Origin: Candidatus Calescibacteriota bacterium
GTDB taxonomy: Bacteria; CAIJMQ01; JAADFP01
Reading direction: 5' to 3'
Length of the DNA: 47,399 bases
Assembly: GCA_021162785.1 (NCBI GenBank)
Contig: JAGGYA010000021.1
Span: 1-47,399, forward strand
The position numbers and the translations under genes are program-made. The notes beneath the pieces were generated by a model, which saw nothing but the letters and a program-made list of their open reading frames with translations, ran no database searches and was not told the DNA's origin. Shown piece by piece: positions 19,124-27,033 of the stretch (positions are counted from its first letter, which is position 1; every line of letters begins with the position of its first letter).

Positions 19124-19987
19124 TTAAGCCTCCCTTAATCTTTCCCAAGTTTCAATAATGGTTTCTTTGAAAGACTCATCCATTACCTCAACTGGAGGGA
19201 TCCTTTGTTTTACTGCATCAATAATCTTTTCTTGAAAGGGTATTTTCCCAATCACCTCTATGTTATTCTGTTCCGCAAATTCTTCGATTTGGTAGCAATT
19301 TTTTGGATTTATATCGAACTTGTTAATAAGGAGAAAGACCTTTACTCCAAAATGGTGGGCTACACCAATAACTCTTTCCATATCGTGAATTCCAGAGAGA
19401 GTAGGTTCTGTGACTATAAGAGCGGTATTTACCCCACTCAGAGCGGAGATTACTGGACAGCCAATTCCAGGTGGGCCATCAATGAGAATATACTCTAATC
19501 CTTCCTTAACAGCTAATTCTCGTGCCTTTTCTCTCACCACACTTACCAGTTTCCCTGAATTTTCCTGAGCAATTCCCAGTTGTGCATGAACTAATGGACC
19601 ATAAGGAGTGGAAGATACAAAGAATTCTCCTGTTTCTTCTATTTCCAATTTGATTGCCTGTTGTGGACAGACAAGATAACAAACTCCACAACCCTCACAG
19701 GCATATTCATCAATAAAGTATTTTTCTCCTTCCTTATAAATGGCTCCAAATCTGCAGAATTCCTGGCATTTACCGCAATTTTCACACTTTCCGTAATCAA
19801 TAGAGGCTTTTCTACCTCCATGAAAAGTATAAGTTTCCTGAATTTTTGGAGTAACCAGAAGATGAAGATTAGCTGCATCAACATCTGCATCCACCAAGAC
19901 TTTATTTTCCGCTACCACACCTAAGGAAGCAGTTATAACTGTTTTCCCTGTTCCCCCTTTTCCACTTGCAATAACAATTTCCTTCAT
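19124..19987 (-). CDS. MinD-superfamily ATPase with inserted ferredoxin domain (copy 1)
   Basis: This 287-residue ATPase begins with the deviant Walker A ASGKGGTGKT and DADVDAAN. An inserted dicluster ferredoxin at about residues 65-115 follows (CENCGKCQEFC and CEGCGVCYLVCP). Walker B is LIDGPPGIGCPV, and a C-terminal VTEPTLSGIHDM completes the COG1149 pattern. Such proteins occur in pairs in anaerobes; two are part of the orange protein (ORP) complex in Desulfovibrio. The function is thought to be metal-cluster assembly or electron transfer coupled to ATP. The second copy is at 21378-22214. Confidence 0.9.
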   Translation of the reverse strand: MKEIVIASGKGGTGKTVITASLGVVAENKVLVDADVDAANLHLLVTPKIQETYTFHGGRKASIDYGKCENCGKCQEFCRFGAIYKEGEKYFIDEYACEGCGVCYLVCPQQAIKLEIEETGEFFVSSTPYGPLVHAQLGIAQENSGKLVSVVREKARELAVKEGLEYILIDGPPGIGCPVISALSGVNTALIVTEPTLSGIHDMERVIGVAHHFGVKVFLLINKFDINPKNCYQIEEFAEQNNIEVIGKIPFQEKIIDAVKQRIPPVEVMDESFKETIIETWERLREA

Positions 19988-20008
19988 TTTTACACCCCTA
20001 ATCTTTAA

Positions 20009-20284
20009 TTAAATTTTGGATTTGGCTATTCGGTTGAGTTTTTTTCTGAGAAGAGCAAGTTCCTTTTCTATTTTTTGAATCTGTGTATGTATATCTTTAA
20101 GAGAATAAGAAGGCTTTATCTTTTTTATTGCAGACCGAGGACATATCTTTGCACAGAGGAGGCACTCTCTACAAAGAGAAGTGTTTATAGAGGCTTTCCC
20201 CATTATCACTTTAATAGCTCCTGTAGGGCAAACTCTTTCACAAGCACCACATCCTAAGCATAAGGAAACATCTACCCTCAACAT
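20009..20284 (-). CDS. Dicluster ferredoxin with C-terminal coiled coil
   Basis: This 91-residue protein has two [4Fe-4S] motifs: [12 protein letters not shown] near residue 9 and [12 protein letters not shown] near residue 38. An amphipathic charged helix follows ([19 protein letters not shown]). The ATG at 20284 with AAGGAGG upstream is preferred over an in-frame TTG at 20299. The added coiled coil could dock it on a partner and resembles the helical tails of small proteins at the head of this operon. It lies between metV and the first MinD-ferredoxin gene. Confidence 0.82.
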   Translation of the reverse strand: MLRVDVSLCLGCGACERVCPTGAIKVIMGKASINTSLCRECLLCAKICPRSAIKKIKPSYSLKDIHTQIQKIEKELALLRKKLNRIAKSKI

Positions 20285-20310
20285 CTTTTCCTCCTTCAAA
20301 TTGAAAAATA

Positions 20311-21042
20311 TTAAATTCCTAAGGATTGGATTACTTTCTTAGTCTCCTTGAGTTTTTCCAGAAGGTCTATAGGTTCTACCTCTAATTTCCTTGGTCTAAG
20401 AGCCTTTTCCCAATTATGGGGTGGGTGTATTTTTTTGAGGAGAGAAAGTTTTCCCAAATTTTTTAATCTCTCATAAATCAATACCCAGGCACAGTCTTTC
20501 TCAGGATCCACTTCACATTTCCCATTGGGACGAGTGCCACCACATGGGCCATTGAGTAATCCCTTTGGACATTGAGTTAGAGGACATATCCCTGCAGTCA
20601 AACCCACTTCACATTCCCCACAACCCTGACACTTTTCCAGAAATTCTTTTGGCCCTTCACCAAAGAAGCCAAGTGCATTATTAGCTGGGTATACAGGTTT
20701 AATGATACCTTTTTCTTTTTCTAAGTAACTGCGAACCACCTGTAATCCATCACCACAACTCATCATTAATACAGCATCACAATCTCTAAATTCCTTTTCA
20801 AACTGGTTGACAAACATAGAACTCATGGGTAGATAGCAGCAAAACACACCAAAAGGTAAACCTATAGCAGCCAGAACCTCTTTCCCTTCCTTTTTAAGAG
20901 TCTCTGCCATATCCTCCACTTCCTTTACACCTCCTGTGTGGAAAATCGTGGCACATCCACCACATCCCATAATCACTATTTTCTTGGCACCGTTTAAATA
21001 CTCCATTATTTCCTCTAAGGGTTTCTGAACTTGCCCCATCAT
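20311..21042 (-). CDS. metV: MetV-type methylenetetrahydrofolate reductase accessory protein
   Basis: This 243-residue protein has an N-terminal [16 protein letters not shown] and a cysteine-rich C-terminus with [17 protein letters not shown], then [15 protein letters not shown] and a final [12 protein letters not shown]. These are the signature of the MTHFR C-terminal/MetV family. In acetogens MetV pairs with MetF, bringing Fe-S clusters to methylene-THF reduction in the Wood-Ljungdahl pathway. No metF lies in this window, so MetV is either separated from its partner or recruited elsewhere. The ATG at 21042 has GGAGG upstream. The gene lies 3 bp after the NifX-like gene. Confidence 0.85.
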   Translation of the reverse strand: MMGQVQKPLEEIMEYLNGAKKIVIMGCGGCATIFHTGGVKEVEDMAETLKKEGKEVLAAIGLPFGVFCCYLPMSSMFVNQFEKEFRDCDAVLMMSCGDGLQVVRSYLEKEKGIIKPVYPANNALGFFGEGPKEFLEKCQGCGECEVGLTAGICPLTQCPKGLLNGPCGGTRPNGKCEVDPEKDCAWVLIYERLKNLGKLSLLKKIHPPHNWEKALRPRKLEVEPIDLLEKLKETKKVIQSLGI

Positions 21043-21045
21043 CTC

Positions 21046-21381
21046 TTAATCCTCCTTTCTATTTTCCTCAAGATAAGGGAGAATTTCTTTTATTTTTCCC
21101 TTTACACCTACAAAGAATTTAATTCCCCATTCATTAAAGAAGTCCTGTGCTCTTTTACCCATTCCTCCAGCTACCACCAAATTTACTCCCTTTTCCTTCA
21201 AGAAAGCGGGGAGAGCCCCTGGTAAAGGAGAAGAGTTTAGGTAAGGATTAGGAATTTCCTCGATTATTTGGAATCCTTCTTCTGTTTTCCCTACAATTAC
21301 AAAAATTACACATTTCCCGAAATGGGGAGAAATAATACTTTCCCACCCTTTACTATCTTGGCAGGCAAAGGCTATCTTCAT
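21046..21381 (-). CDS. NifX/NafY-like cofactor-binding domain protein
   Basis: This 111-residue single-domain protein of the dinitrogenase FeMo-cofactor-binding family starts MKIAFACQDSKG. It has SPHFGKCVIFV, a run NPYLNSSPLPG, and VVAGGMGKRAQDFFN. The NifX/NifB-C/ORP fold binds metal-sulfur clusters. In Desulfovibrio the related orange protein holds a Mo-Cu cluster and is encoded beside MinD-ferredoxin ATPases, the same arrangement as here. No nitrogenase genes are seen, so a role in nitrogen fixation is unlikely. It overlaps the ATPase gene by 4 bp. Confidence 0.85.
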   Translation of the reverse strand: MKIAFACQDSKGWESIISPHFGKCVIFVIVGKTEEGFQIIEEIPNPYLNSSPLPGALPAFLKEKGVNLVVAGGMGKRAQDFFNEWGIKFFVGVKGKIKEILPYLEENRKED

Positions 21382-22214
21382 TTTATTTTCACCAATTTTT
21401 TAATTTTTTCCCATAAATTTTGGAATTTATCTTTGTGTTCTTCTGCTAAGGTTTCCCCCTTAGAGTAACTCTCTGCAATTTCCCTTTTCAAAGGTATCTT
21501 GTCCAATACCGGGATATCCCTTTTTTCACAGTATTCTTCGATAAGTTCATCACCTTTTCCAGCTCTATTGATGAGCACACCTTTCTTTACTCTTAGTTCA
21601 TCACACATCCTTACTGCTAAGTCCAAATCATGGAGGCCAAAAGGGGTGGGTTCAGTGACAAGAAGAGCAAAATCTGCACCGTGTACCGCCTCTACAACTG
21701 GACAGGAAGTGCCTGGGGAAGTATCTATGATTGTATCTATTTCGTCTTTTGGAATCTTCTTTTTCAAAGCCTTTACTAAAGGAGTGGGGGAGGATTCGCC
21801 TACGGTAAGTTTCCCTTGCCAGAATTTAATATTTTCAACAGTTCCACTTTCAATTATTCCCTTCTCCACATCCACTTCAAATATTGCCTGGTAAGGACAA
21901 GCTATGCTACAAGCACCACAAGAGTGACAAAGTTCATGAAATATTAAGACTTGCCCTTTTACCACTGCAATTGCATTATATTGACATACTTCTGCACATT
22001 TACCACACCCTTTACACTTTGTATCATCAACTATTGGTTTGGGGAGGTAGATAAACTCCCTTTTTTCTATCTTTGGCTTTAGAAAAAGAAAGGCATTAGG
22101 TTCTTCCACATCTGCATCGATGAAGAGGACCGGTTTTTCCAGGGATAAAGCTAAACTGGTAGAGATCAAAGTTTTCCCTGTTCCCCCTTTCCCACTGGTT
22201 ACTGCTACTATCAT
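21378..22214 (-). CDS. MinD-superfamily ATPase with inserted ferredoxin domain (copy 2)
   Basis: This 278-residue paralogue of copy 1 has the deviant Walker A TSGKGGTGKT, IDADVEEPN, and a ferredoxin insert at about residues 63-110 with CKGCGKCAEVC and CHSCGACSIACP. Walker B is IIDTSPGTSCPV, and TEPTPFGLHDLDL completes the set. The two copies are similar in plan but clearly diverged, as in the paired ATPases of ORP loci, where they are believed to act together. It overlaps the methyltransferase by 4 bp upstream and the NifX-like gene by 4 bp downstream, so expression is tightly coupled. Confidence 0.9.
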   Translation of the reverse strand: MIVAVTSGKGGTGKTLISTSLALSLEKPVLFIDADVEEPNAFLFLKPKIEKREFIYLPKPIVDDTKCKGCGKCAEVCQYNAIAVVKGQVLIFHELCHSCGACSIACPYQAIFEVDVEKGIIESGTVENIKFWQGKLTVGESSPTPLVKALKKKIPKDEIDTIIDTSPGTSCPVVEAVHGADFALLVTEPTPFGLHDLDLAVRMCDELRVKKGVLINRAGKGDELIEEYCEKRDIPVLDKIPLKREIAESYSKGETLAEEHKDKFQNLWEKIKKLVKIK

Positions 22215-22852
22215 CTTTCTCCCTCAAAAGAAATTTTCATTCCAATAAATCCTCCAAAGGGGAGGAATCTCAATTTTGGGAGTAAAAGTGGATATAACAC
22301 GGTTTTCCAGTAAATCTTTTTTAGAATGAATTTTTGGTTATCCATAGCCATTTTTGCCAATCTTTTAAGAGATAGAGGATTATAAAAGGTCCCAAAGGAA
22401 CAATAACTTTGAGAAAAAAGACCCTTTATTCGTCGGCTTATTCCTAAGATACTCCAACTGTTAAGTACACCCAAAAAAATTATGCCCCGACTCACCCGAT
22501 AAGCTTCTTTTAAGGCCTGGATAGGGTTGTGAATATACTCCAGCGAAGTAATAAAAATTACTCCATCAAAACTCTTTTCTTTAAAAGGTAGTTGTTGTGC
22601 ATCTCCTTGGATGAGATATTTCACTCGCTTATTTTCTTTTGCAAATTTCAGCATGGGAAACGAGATGTCTATTCCCACCACTTCATAACCTTCTTTTTCC
22701 AGCCAGGAGGCAAATCTACCTGTTCCTGTTCCAACTTCCAGGATCTTTCCTTTAGAAGGTAGGAAAGATTTCATGAGATCCGTCTCCTCTTTGAAAGCCC
22801 TTTTTCCAAAATTTTCTTCATACCATCTATCATATTTTTCTACCCATTTCAT
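22211..22852 (-). CDS. Class I SAM-dependent methyltransferase
   Basis: This 213-residue Rossmann methyltransferase has motif I ILEVGTGTGRFA near residue 37, VVGIDISFPML, and GDAQQLPFKEKSFDGV. It belongs to the ubiE/COQ5-like superfamily, but the acceptor is unknown. Start at ATG 22852 (MKWVEKYDRW) rather than the TTG at 22882, because it overlaps the J-domain gene stop in the usual ATGA manner, although its ribosome-binding site is weak. Methyltransferases of this small type recur near MinD-ferredoxin genes in anaerobes. Confidence 0.8.
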   Translation of the reverse strand: MKWVEKYDRWYEENFGKRAFKEETDLMKSFLPSKGKILEVGTGTGRFASWLEKEGYEVVGIDISFPMLKFAKENKRVKYLIQGDAQQLPFKEKSFDGVIFITSLEYIHNPIQALKEAYRVSRGIIFLGVLNSWSILGISRRIKGLFSQSYCSFGTFYNPLSLKRLAKMAMDNQKFILKKIYWKTVLYPLLLPKLRFLPFGGFIGMKISFEGER

Positions 22853-23142
22853 TTTTTCCCGCTTAACCAATCTCCCTCCCAAAATTGTTTTTTAAGTCTT
22901 TCTTCCAGGTCTAATTTTTCCACATCCTCCTTCCGAAAAGAAAGGGGATAATGAAGGTAGTAATCTTTTAGGATGTCATAGGCCCAATTAATCTTCTTTA
23001 TTTTCTCCGTAGTATTTTTCCCCTTATCTGGATGACTTTTTTTGGTTAATTCCCTGTATCTCTGGACAATTTCTTCCCAGCAAGCTTCTTCTCCTAAACC
23101 TAAGATCTTTCTTGCCCGATTAATCAACTCAAATTTTTTCAA
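22849..23142 (-). CDS. Small J-domain protein
   Basis: This 97-residue protein consists mainly of a J domain: RARKILGLGEEACWEEI, then the invariant HPD in SHPDKGK near residue 37, and INWAYDILKD. It lacks the Gly/Phe and zinc-finger regions of DnaJ, so it is a J-only co-chaperone that may direct an Hsp70 to a specific client. By analogy to HscB it could assist Fe-S protein maturation, fitting its neighbours, but it lacks the HscB C-terminal domain. It overlaps the thiamine-binding protein gene by 14 bp. Confidence 0.82.
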   Translation of the reverse strand: MKKFELINRARKILGLGEEACWEEIVQRYRELTKKSHPDKGKNTTEKIKKINWAYDILKDYYLHYPLSFRKEDVEKLDLEERLKKQFWEGDWLSGKK

Positions 23143-23437
23143 CTAATTTCTCCTTTAAAGAAGACACTTTACCTTCTATAGTTAAAGGTTTGTCTTTTCT
23201 TTCATCGATTTTTACAGTGGTTACAACCCTTACCACATCACTTTCCAAAACAGCTCTATGCATTTCTTCAACCAATTTCAGCAATTCAGAAATTTCCCCT
23301 TCCACGATTGTCCCCATAGAGGTAATCTCAAACTTTACTCCCTTCCTTTTCAGAACCTCCACTGCTTTAGCAACATATTTACTTACAGATGGAGTAGATG
23401 TTCCTATAGGAATAATGCTAATCTCTGCAATAGCCAT
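23129..23437 (-). CDS. MTH1187/YkoF-type thiamine-binding protein (DUF77)
   Basis: This 102-residue ferredoxin-like-fold protein of COG0011 has the signature start AEISIIPIGTSTPSVSKYVA, then TSMGTIVEG and later VVTTVKIDERKD. Family members bind thiamine-like ligands and form tetramers, and are common in archaea and anaerobes. Its link with the Fe-S operon is not explained by sequence. AAGGAG upstream supports the ATG, which lies 18 bp after trxA. Confidence 0.88.
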   Translation of the reverse strand: MAIAEISIIPIGTSTPSVSKYVAKAVEVLKRKGVKFEITSMGTIVEGEISELLKLVEEMHRAVLESDVVRVVTTVKIDERKDKPLTIEGKVSSLKEKLVEKI

Positions 23438-23455
23438 ATTTTACTCCTTACAAAA

Positions 23456-23782
23456 TTATTCCTCTATGTAATTTTTTAGTTTTTCCACAATTGTCTCCTT
23501 AGGGACAGCACCAACGATTCTTTCTTTTTCCTCTCCATCTTTAAAAATAATCAAAGTGGGAATAGCCATCACACCGTAATCAGTAGCAGTGACTGGTGCT
23601 TCATCAACATTTAGCTTACATACCTTCACCTTACCAGCATATTCCATAGAAATTTCTTCCACTATAGGTGAGACTATCATACATGGACCACACCAGGGTG
23701 CCCAAAAATCCACCAGGACTGGTTTCCCCTTTTCTTCCAGCACCTCTTTTCTGAAGTTTATATCGGTCAAAGGTATAACCAT
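23456..23782 (-). CDS. trxA: Thioredoxin
   Basis: This 108-residue classical thioredoxin has the active site WAPWCGPC near residues 28-35 and the cis-proline loop VMAIPTLIIF. It should reduce protein disulfides in the cytoplasm. In this operon it may receive electrons from the flavoprotein at 24458-25816, since no dedicated thioredoxin reductase is adjacent; that pairing is inference. The gene is 4 bp after the OsmC-family gene. Confidence 0.95.
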   Translation of the reverse strand: MVIPLTDINFRKEVLEEKGKPVLVDFWAPWCGPCMIVSPIVEEISMEYAGKVKVCKLNVDEAPVTATDYGVMAIPTLIIFKDGEEKERIVGAVPKETIVEKLKNYIEE

Positions 23783-23786
23783 TCTT

Positions 23787-24215
23787 CTACCCTCCCTCTT
23801 TTATTTCAGGAGATAGTATTATCTCACAATTTAAGGAATTTGAAATCAAACAGTGATTCTTAGTTTTCTCCATAATTATTTTTACCTTTTCCAACTCCCC
23901 TTTTTCAACTTTAATTTGGGGAAGTATTTTTACTTTCTCAAATTTGAGTTTCCCTTCTTTGAATATTACTTCACCTTCAATCTTGCTTTGATAAGAAAGC
24001 AAATGAATTTGAGCTTTTTCTACAAAATAAAGAAAAGTTGTGAGAATGCAAGAATCAATTGAAGCTAAAAAGAGTTCTTCAGGACTTATGAAACCCTGGG
24101 GACCTTTAAATTCAGGTGGAGTAGAAATCTCTATTTTTAAATTGTTAGGGAAGGAAACCACTCCTTTCTTACCCTCTATCCATTTTAACTCTGTAGAAAA
24201 AGTAAAAGGTTTCAT
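23787..24215 (-). CDS. OsmC/Ohr-family protein
   Basis: This 142-residue protein of the OsmC fold has GPQGFISPEELFLASIDSC near residues 40-58, including the conserved active-site cysteine C58. A second cysteine lies near the C-terminus in KTKNHCLISNSL. The two cysteines fit a thiol peroxidase (organic hydroperoxide) mechanism. The pairing with thioredoxin next door suggests an oxidative-stress role in an anaerobe. It is 3 bp from the zinc-ribbon gene. Confidence 0.88.
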   Translation of the reverse strand: MKPFTFSTELKWIEGKKGVVSFPNNLKIEISTPPEFKGPQGFISPEELFLASIDSCILTTFLYFVEKAQIHLLSYQSKIEGEVIFKEGKLKFEKVKILPQIKVEKGELEKVKIIMEKTKNHCLISNSLNCEIILSPEIKEGG

Positions 24216-24218
24216 CTT

Positions 24219-24437
24219 CTATTCTCTTACCATGGGTGTCCCACAGTTAGGACAATTAAGAGTGTAGCAGGGGACGCCCCGTTCATGAGGCACCCGAGTT
24301 CCACAGCGGGGACAAATGCAGTATCCTCCAGGACCTTTTCCTAACCCTCCCATTCTTCCTCTACCTCCACCTCTACCCATGCCTCTTCCCATTCCCGGAC
24401 CAGCACTTAGAGGCCCAGTTCCATTACCACGGGGCAT
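24219..24437 (-). CDS. Glycine/methionine/arginine-rich small protein with zinc-ribbon tail
   Basis: This 72-residue protein begins MPRGNGTGP, the start of DUF5320-type proteins. It runs through a Gly/Met/Arg-rich stretch (GMGRGMGRGGGRGRMGG) and ends in two C-x2-C pairs (CPRCG and CPNCG) with a third, CICP, just before. The ATG at 24437 is chosen over GTG 24446 because AGGAGGTGAG lies five bases upstream. The repeats resemble the tail of the NifX-like protein at 26094-26684. Function unknown; metal binding by the ribbon is likely. Confidence 0.72.
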   Translation of the reverse strand: MPRGNGTGPLSAGPGMGRGMGRGGGRGRMGGLGKGPGGYCICPRCGTRVPHERGVPCYTLNCPNCGTPMVRE

Positions 24438-24457
24438 TTTTCTCACCTCCTTTCATT

Positions 24458-25816
24458 TTAAGAAATATCTCTCATTTTTCTGGTCCCATCCATTGTGGCA
24501 GCCACTAAAGGATAAAGTGTGGGAGGAGAAGTGAGCCAGGGATGCGTAGCCATTTGGAAAGTTTCCAGTTCAACAGCCGGTGCTCTTTTCTGAATAGCCA
24601 TTCCCACAACATTAATGAGTTCACCCACACTTGCACCTCCAGCAATTTGACCACCAAGGATGGTTGTAGAAAGTCGTGAGAATATAAGTTTTATCCTTAT
24701 CTTTTTAGTTCCATGAAGGGTGGCAGGATGTTTATCCGGGACAGTAGTTTCACCTATCACCACTTCGAAGTTCTCCTCCTCCGCTTTTCTCTGAGTCAAC
24801 CCCGCTGAACCAAGAACCTGCTCTCCAACTTTTGTTGAGAAGACAGCAATGGTCCCCTTTATTTCCCTCAAAACCTTCACTCCAAAAAGATTGGAGCCTG
24901 CCACTCTTGCCTCCGCAGTAGCAGTGGAAGCAAGCATCACTGGAAGGTGTTTCCTTGTAAAGAAACAACGTTTTTCAGCACAGTCTCCAACAGCAAAAAT
25001 GCTGGGATCTGATGTTCTCATGTATTCATCCACCCAAATTCCTCCTCCTCTCCCAATCCAGAGACCCATATCCTCAGCCATTTTAATGTTCGGTTTTGCT
25101 CCAATGGATAAAATTACGAGATCAGCAGGGATGGTCTCTCCGCCAGAAAGTTTGACTTCTGATACCCGTTTCCCACCTTCAAAACTTACCACTTTTCTTC
25201 CCAGCCACAACTTTACTCCTTTTTTCCTGAGTTCTTCTTCTGCAAGAATACAGAATTCTTCGTCAAATGCCCGAAGTAGACAATGGGGAAGAAGTTCCAC
25301 GATATGAATTGACTTCCCGCTAATATTGGATATCTCATCTGCAAATTCCACTCCTATAAATCCTCCTCCCACAATTACAATATTTCTTGCTTTATAGACT
25401 TCTTCCCGTAAAGTTTCCAGATACTCAAGTTCCTTTTTTATAGTGAAGATTCCTTCCTTTTCCACACCCGGAATTTTAGGAATCAAAGGTTCTGATCCTA
25501 TAGCCAGAATAAGTTTGTCGTATTTGATCTTTTTACCATTAGCCAATTTTACTTCTTTTTTATCTCGGTCAATCTGGATGACTTTGCCTATGAGAACTTC
25601 AATATCGTGGGTTTTAAGTGGTTCATCAGAAAGGATGTCCTTTTTAGCAGAGTCTAAACTATGAAAGATATAGGGTATACCGCAAGGAATTACACTCACC
25701 TTATGTTCCCTTATCAATAAAAAATTTTTTTTAGGATAATATTTTTTTCCCGTAACTGCACTTACCACTCCCGCAGGTCCTCCACCAATTACTACAACAT
25801 CAAAAAATTCGGCCAT
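24458..25816 (-). CDS. FAD-dependent disulfide reductase-like oxidoreductase
   Basis: This 452-residue flavoprotein of the CoA-disulfide reductase/NADH oxidase/polysulfide reductase group has FAD motif VVVIGGGPAGVVSA near residue 7. The redox cysteine is in VIPCGIPYIF near residue 45, and the NAD-binding VIVGGGFIGVEFADEI lies near 155. FAVGDCAE precedes the C-terminal dimerisation domain. The single conserved cysteine, not a CxxC pair, separates it from thioredoxin reductases. It could reduce CoA-disulfide, polysulfide or oxygen. The ATG at 25816 has AAAGGAG about eight bases upstream. Confidence 0.87.
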   Translation of the reverse strand: MAEFFDVVVIGGGPAGVVSAVTGKKYYPKKNFLLIREHKVSVIPCGIPYIFHSLDSAKKDILSDEPLKTHDIEVLIGKVIQIDRDKKEVKLANGKKIKYDKLILAIGSEPLIPKIPGVEKEGIFTIKKELEYLETLREEVYKARNIVIVGGGFIGVEFADEISNISGKSIHIVELLPHCLLRAFDEEFCILAEEELRKKGVKLWLGRKVVSFEGGKRVSEVKLSGGETIPADLVILSIGAKPNIKMAEDMGLWIGRGGGIWVDEYMRTSDPSIFAVGDCAEKRCFFTRKHLPVMLASTATAEARVAGSNLFGVKVLREIKGTIAVFSTKVGEQVLGSAGLTQRKAEEENFEVVIGETTVPDKHPATLHGTKKIRIKLIFSRLSTTILGGQIAGGASVGELINVVGMAIQKRAPAVELETFQMATHPWLTSPPTLYPLVAATMDGTRKMRDIS

Positions 25817-25857
25817 TTTCTTCACTCCTTTCCCTTCTTTACCTTAACTTTTTACCT

Positions 25858-26091
25858 TTACTTTTCGCAGCAGCGCTTAGGGTTATCGCAGGGATTTGGA
25901 CAGCAGGTGGGCTTTTTATAATCTGTGGCGTAAAATCCGGGACCTTTGAAAATAAAACCACCACCTCCCGAGAAGAGTCTCTGAACTTCTCCCCCACACT
26001 TAGGGCAGGTTTTAATGGCTTCTTCTTTTATACTTTGGAATTTTTCAAATCTATAGCCACAATTTTTGCACTGGTATTCGTAAGTAGGCAT
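25858..26091 (-). CDS. FmdB-type zinc-ribbon protein
   Basis: This 77-residue protein starts [16 protein letters not shown] and contains [18 protein letters not shown]. The paired C-x2-C ribbons are typical of the FmdB family of putative regulatory proteins. The tail adds an unusual cysteine cluster (CCPNPC, then [10 protein letters not shown]) that goes beyond the family core and could hold metal. It starts 2 bp after the NifX-like gene. Confidence 0.85.
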   Translation of the reverse strand: MPTYEYQCKNCGYRFEKFQSIKEEAIKTCPKCGGEVQRLFSGGGGFIFKGPGFYATDYKKPTCCPNPCDNPKRCCEK

Positions 26092-26093
26092 TT

Positions 26094-26684
26094 TTATTTC
26101 TCCTTTTCCAATTCCTCAATCCTCTTAAGAATGACCTCTAATTGTTTTTTCAAATTATCAGCTTGGTTCTTGAGCATTTTAAGTTCTTCCTCTCGGGAAA
26201 GTGAGGGAGGAGTAGGAGTAGAAGGAGCAGGTGGATAGAAACCGGGGGCCATTCCCCAGCCTCTCCCTCTCCCCATACCAAAGCCTCCCATTCCTCTTCC
26301 CATACCAAAACCCATTCCGGGACCCATTCCAAAGTGGGGTGGAACATTGGGTTGGAAAGCGGGCTGTAATTCGCCCCGTTTAAATCTTTCCACTGCATCT
26401 CTTACTCTACCCACTACACCCACGATTACCTTTACACCTGCAGTTTGGAGTACCTGAAAAGCATTTGGACCGCAACTCCCTGTAAGGACTGCTTCCACGC
26501 CTTGGTTAGCTACAAATTGGGCTGCCTGAATTCCTGCTCCGGTGAGACTGTGAGCATATGGATTTTCTATTGCTTCAAACTCCATACTTTCAGTATCCAC
26601 AATGATGTAGTATGGGCATCGGCCAAATCTTGGATCCACGGAGGAATCAAGAGAACTTCCCTGAGCAGTTACCGCAATCTTCAT
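26094..26684 (-). CDS. NifX-like protein with Gly/Met-rich linker and coiled coil
   Basis: Residues 1-115 form a dinitrogenase cofactor-binding (NifX/ORP-like) domain: [37 protein letters not shown] and [14 protein letters not shown], the last with a cysteine at a likely cluster site. Residues 118-150 are glycine/methionine/arginine/phenylalanine-rich ([20 protein letters not shown]), followed by a proline stretch. Residues 160-196 are a coiled coil ending [10 protein letters not shown]. The last module resembles the end of the neighbouring 108-residue protein. The ATG overlaps that gene's stop (ATGA) with GGAGGGG upstream. It is clearly distinct from the single-domain NifX at 21046. Confidence 0.87.
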   Translation of the reverse strand: MKIAVTAQGSSLDSSVDPRFGRCPYYIIVDTESMEFEAIENPYAHSLTGAGIQAAQFVANQGVEAVLTGSCGPNAFQVLQTAGVKVIVGVVGRVRDAVERFKRGELQPAFQPNVPPHFGMGPGMGFGMGRGMGGFGMGRGRGWGMAPGFYPPAPSTPTPPSLSREEELKMLKNQADNLKKQLEVILKRIEELEKEK

Positions 26685-27007
26685 TTTTTCCCCTCCAGTT
26701 CCTCAATCCTTTTCCTTATACTTTCTAATTGATCCTCTAATAGTTCCTGTTGCTGCCTAAGGTAGTTAAGTTCATCCTCTGGAGTAGGTGGATTAGCAAA
26801 TGGGAAACCAAATGCTGGGAAAGGTGCATATCCGCTCTGGAATGCCTGCCAGAAAGCCTGCATTTGTGGAGTTGGCCATGTTCCATAGAGAAGGTAGGTA
26901 GCTGCTGGACCAAGTCCTGTTGGGCTTCTTCCTATCCATCCCGGTGAAAATCCAAACCTCATCCAACCGGGAAGCCCGGTGAGATAGAACATCCAGCGAT
27001 ACCTCAT
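26681..27007 (-). CDS. Trp/Phe/Tyr/Pro-rich small protein with coiled-coil tail
   Basis: This 108-residue protein is unrecognised beyond DUF5320-like character. The N-terminal 75 residues are rich in W, F, Y, G and P. From about residue 75 a charged helix starts PTPEDELNYLRQQQELLEDQ and ends [10 protein letters not shown], closely matching the end of the NifX-like neighbour. The helical tails may let these proteins associate. No signal peptide or clear membrane helix is seen, although the N-terminal 30 residues are hydrophobic. AAGGAGGTGA upstream of the ATG supports the start. Confidence 0.65.
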   Translation of the reverse strand: MRYRWMFYLTGLPGWMRFGFSPGWIGRSPTGLGPAATYLLYGTWPTPQMQAFWQAFQSGYAPFPAFGFPFANPPTPEDELNYLRQQQELLEDQLESIRKRIEELEGKK

Positions 27008-27033
27008 TTTTCCATCACCTCCTTTTCTTTATC

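Noticed and set aside
21046-21381. Nitrogen fixation role for the NifX-like genes
   Set aside because: No nifHDK, nifB or nifEN is present; the MinD-ferredoxin neighbours fit an ORP-type role better.
21499-21894. 131-residue plus-strand open frame
   Set aside because: It is antisense to the second MinD-ferredoxin ATPase, Ser-rich, with no upstream site.
24849-25307. 152-residue plus-strand open frame
   Set aside because: It is antisense to the flavoprotein gene with no family features or start signal.
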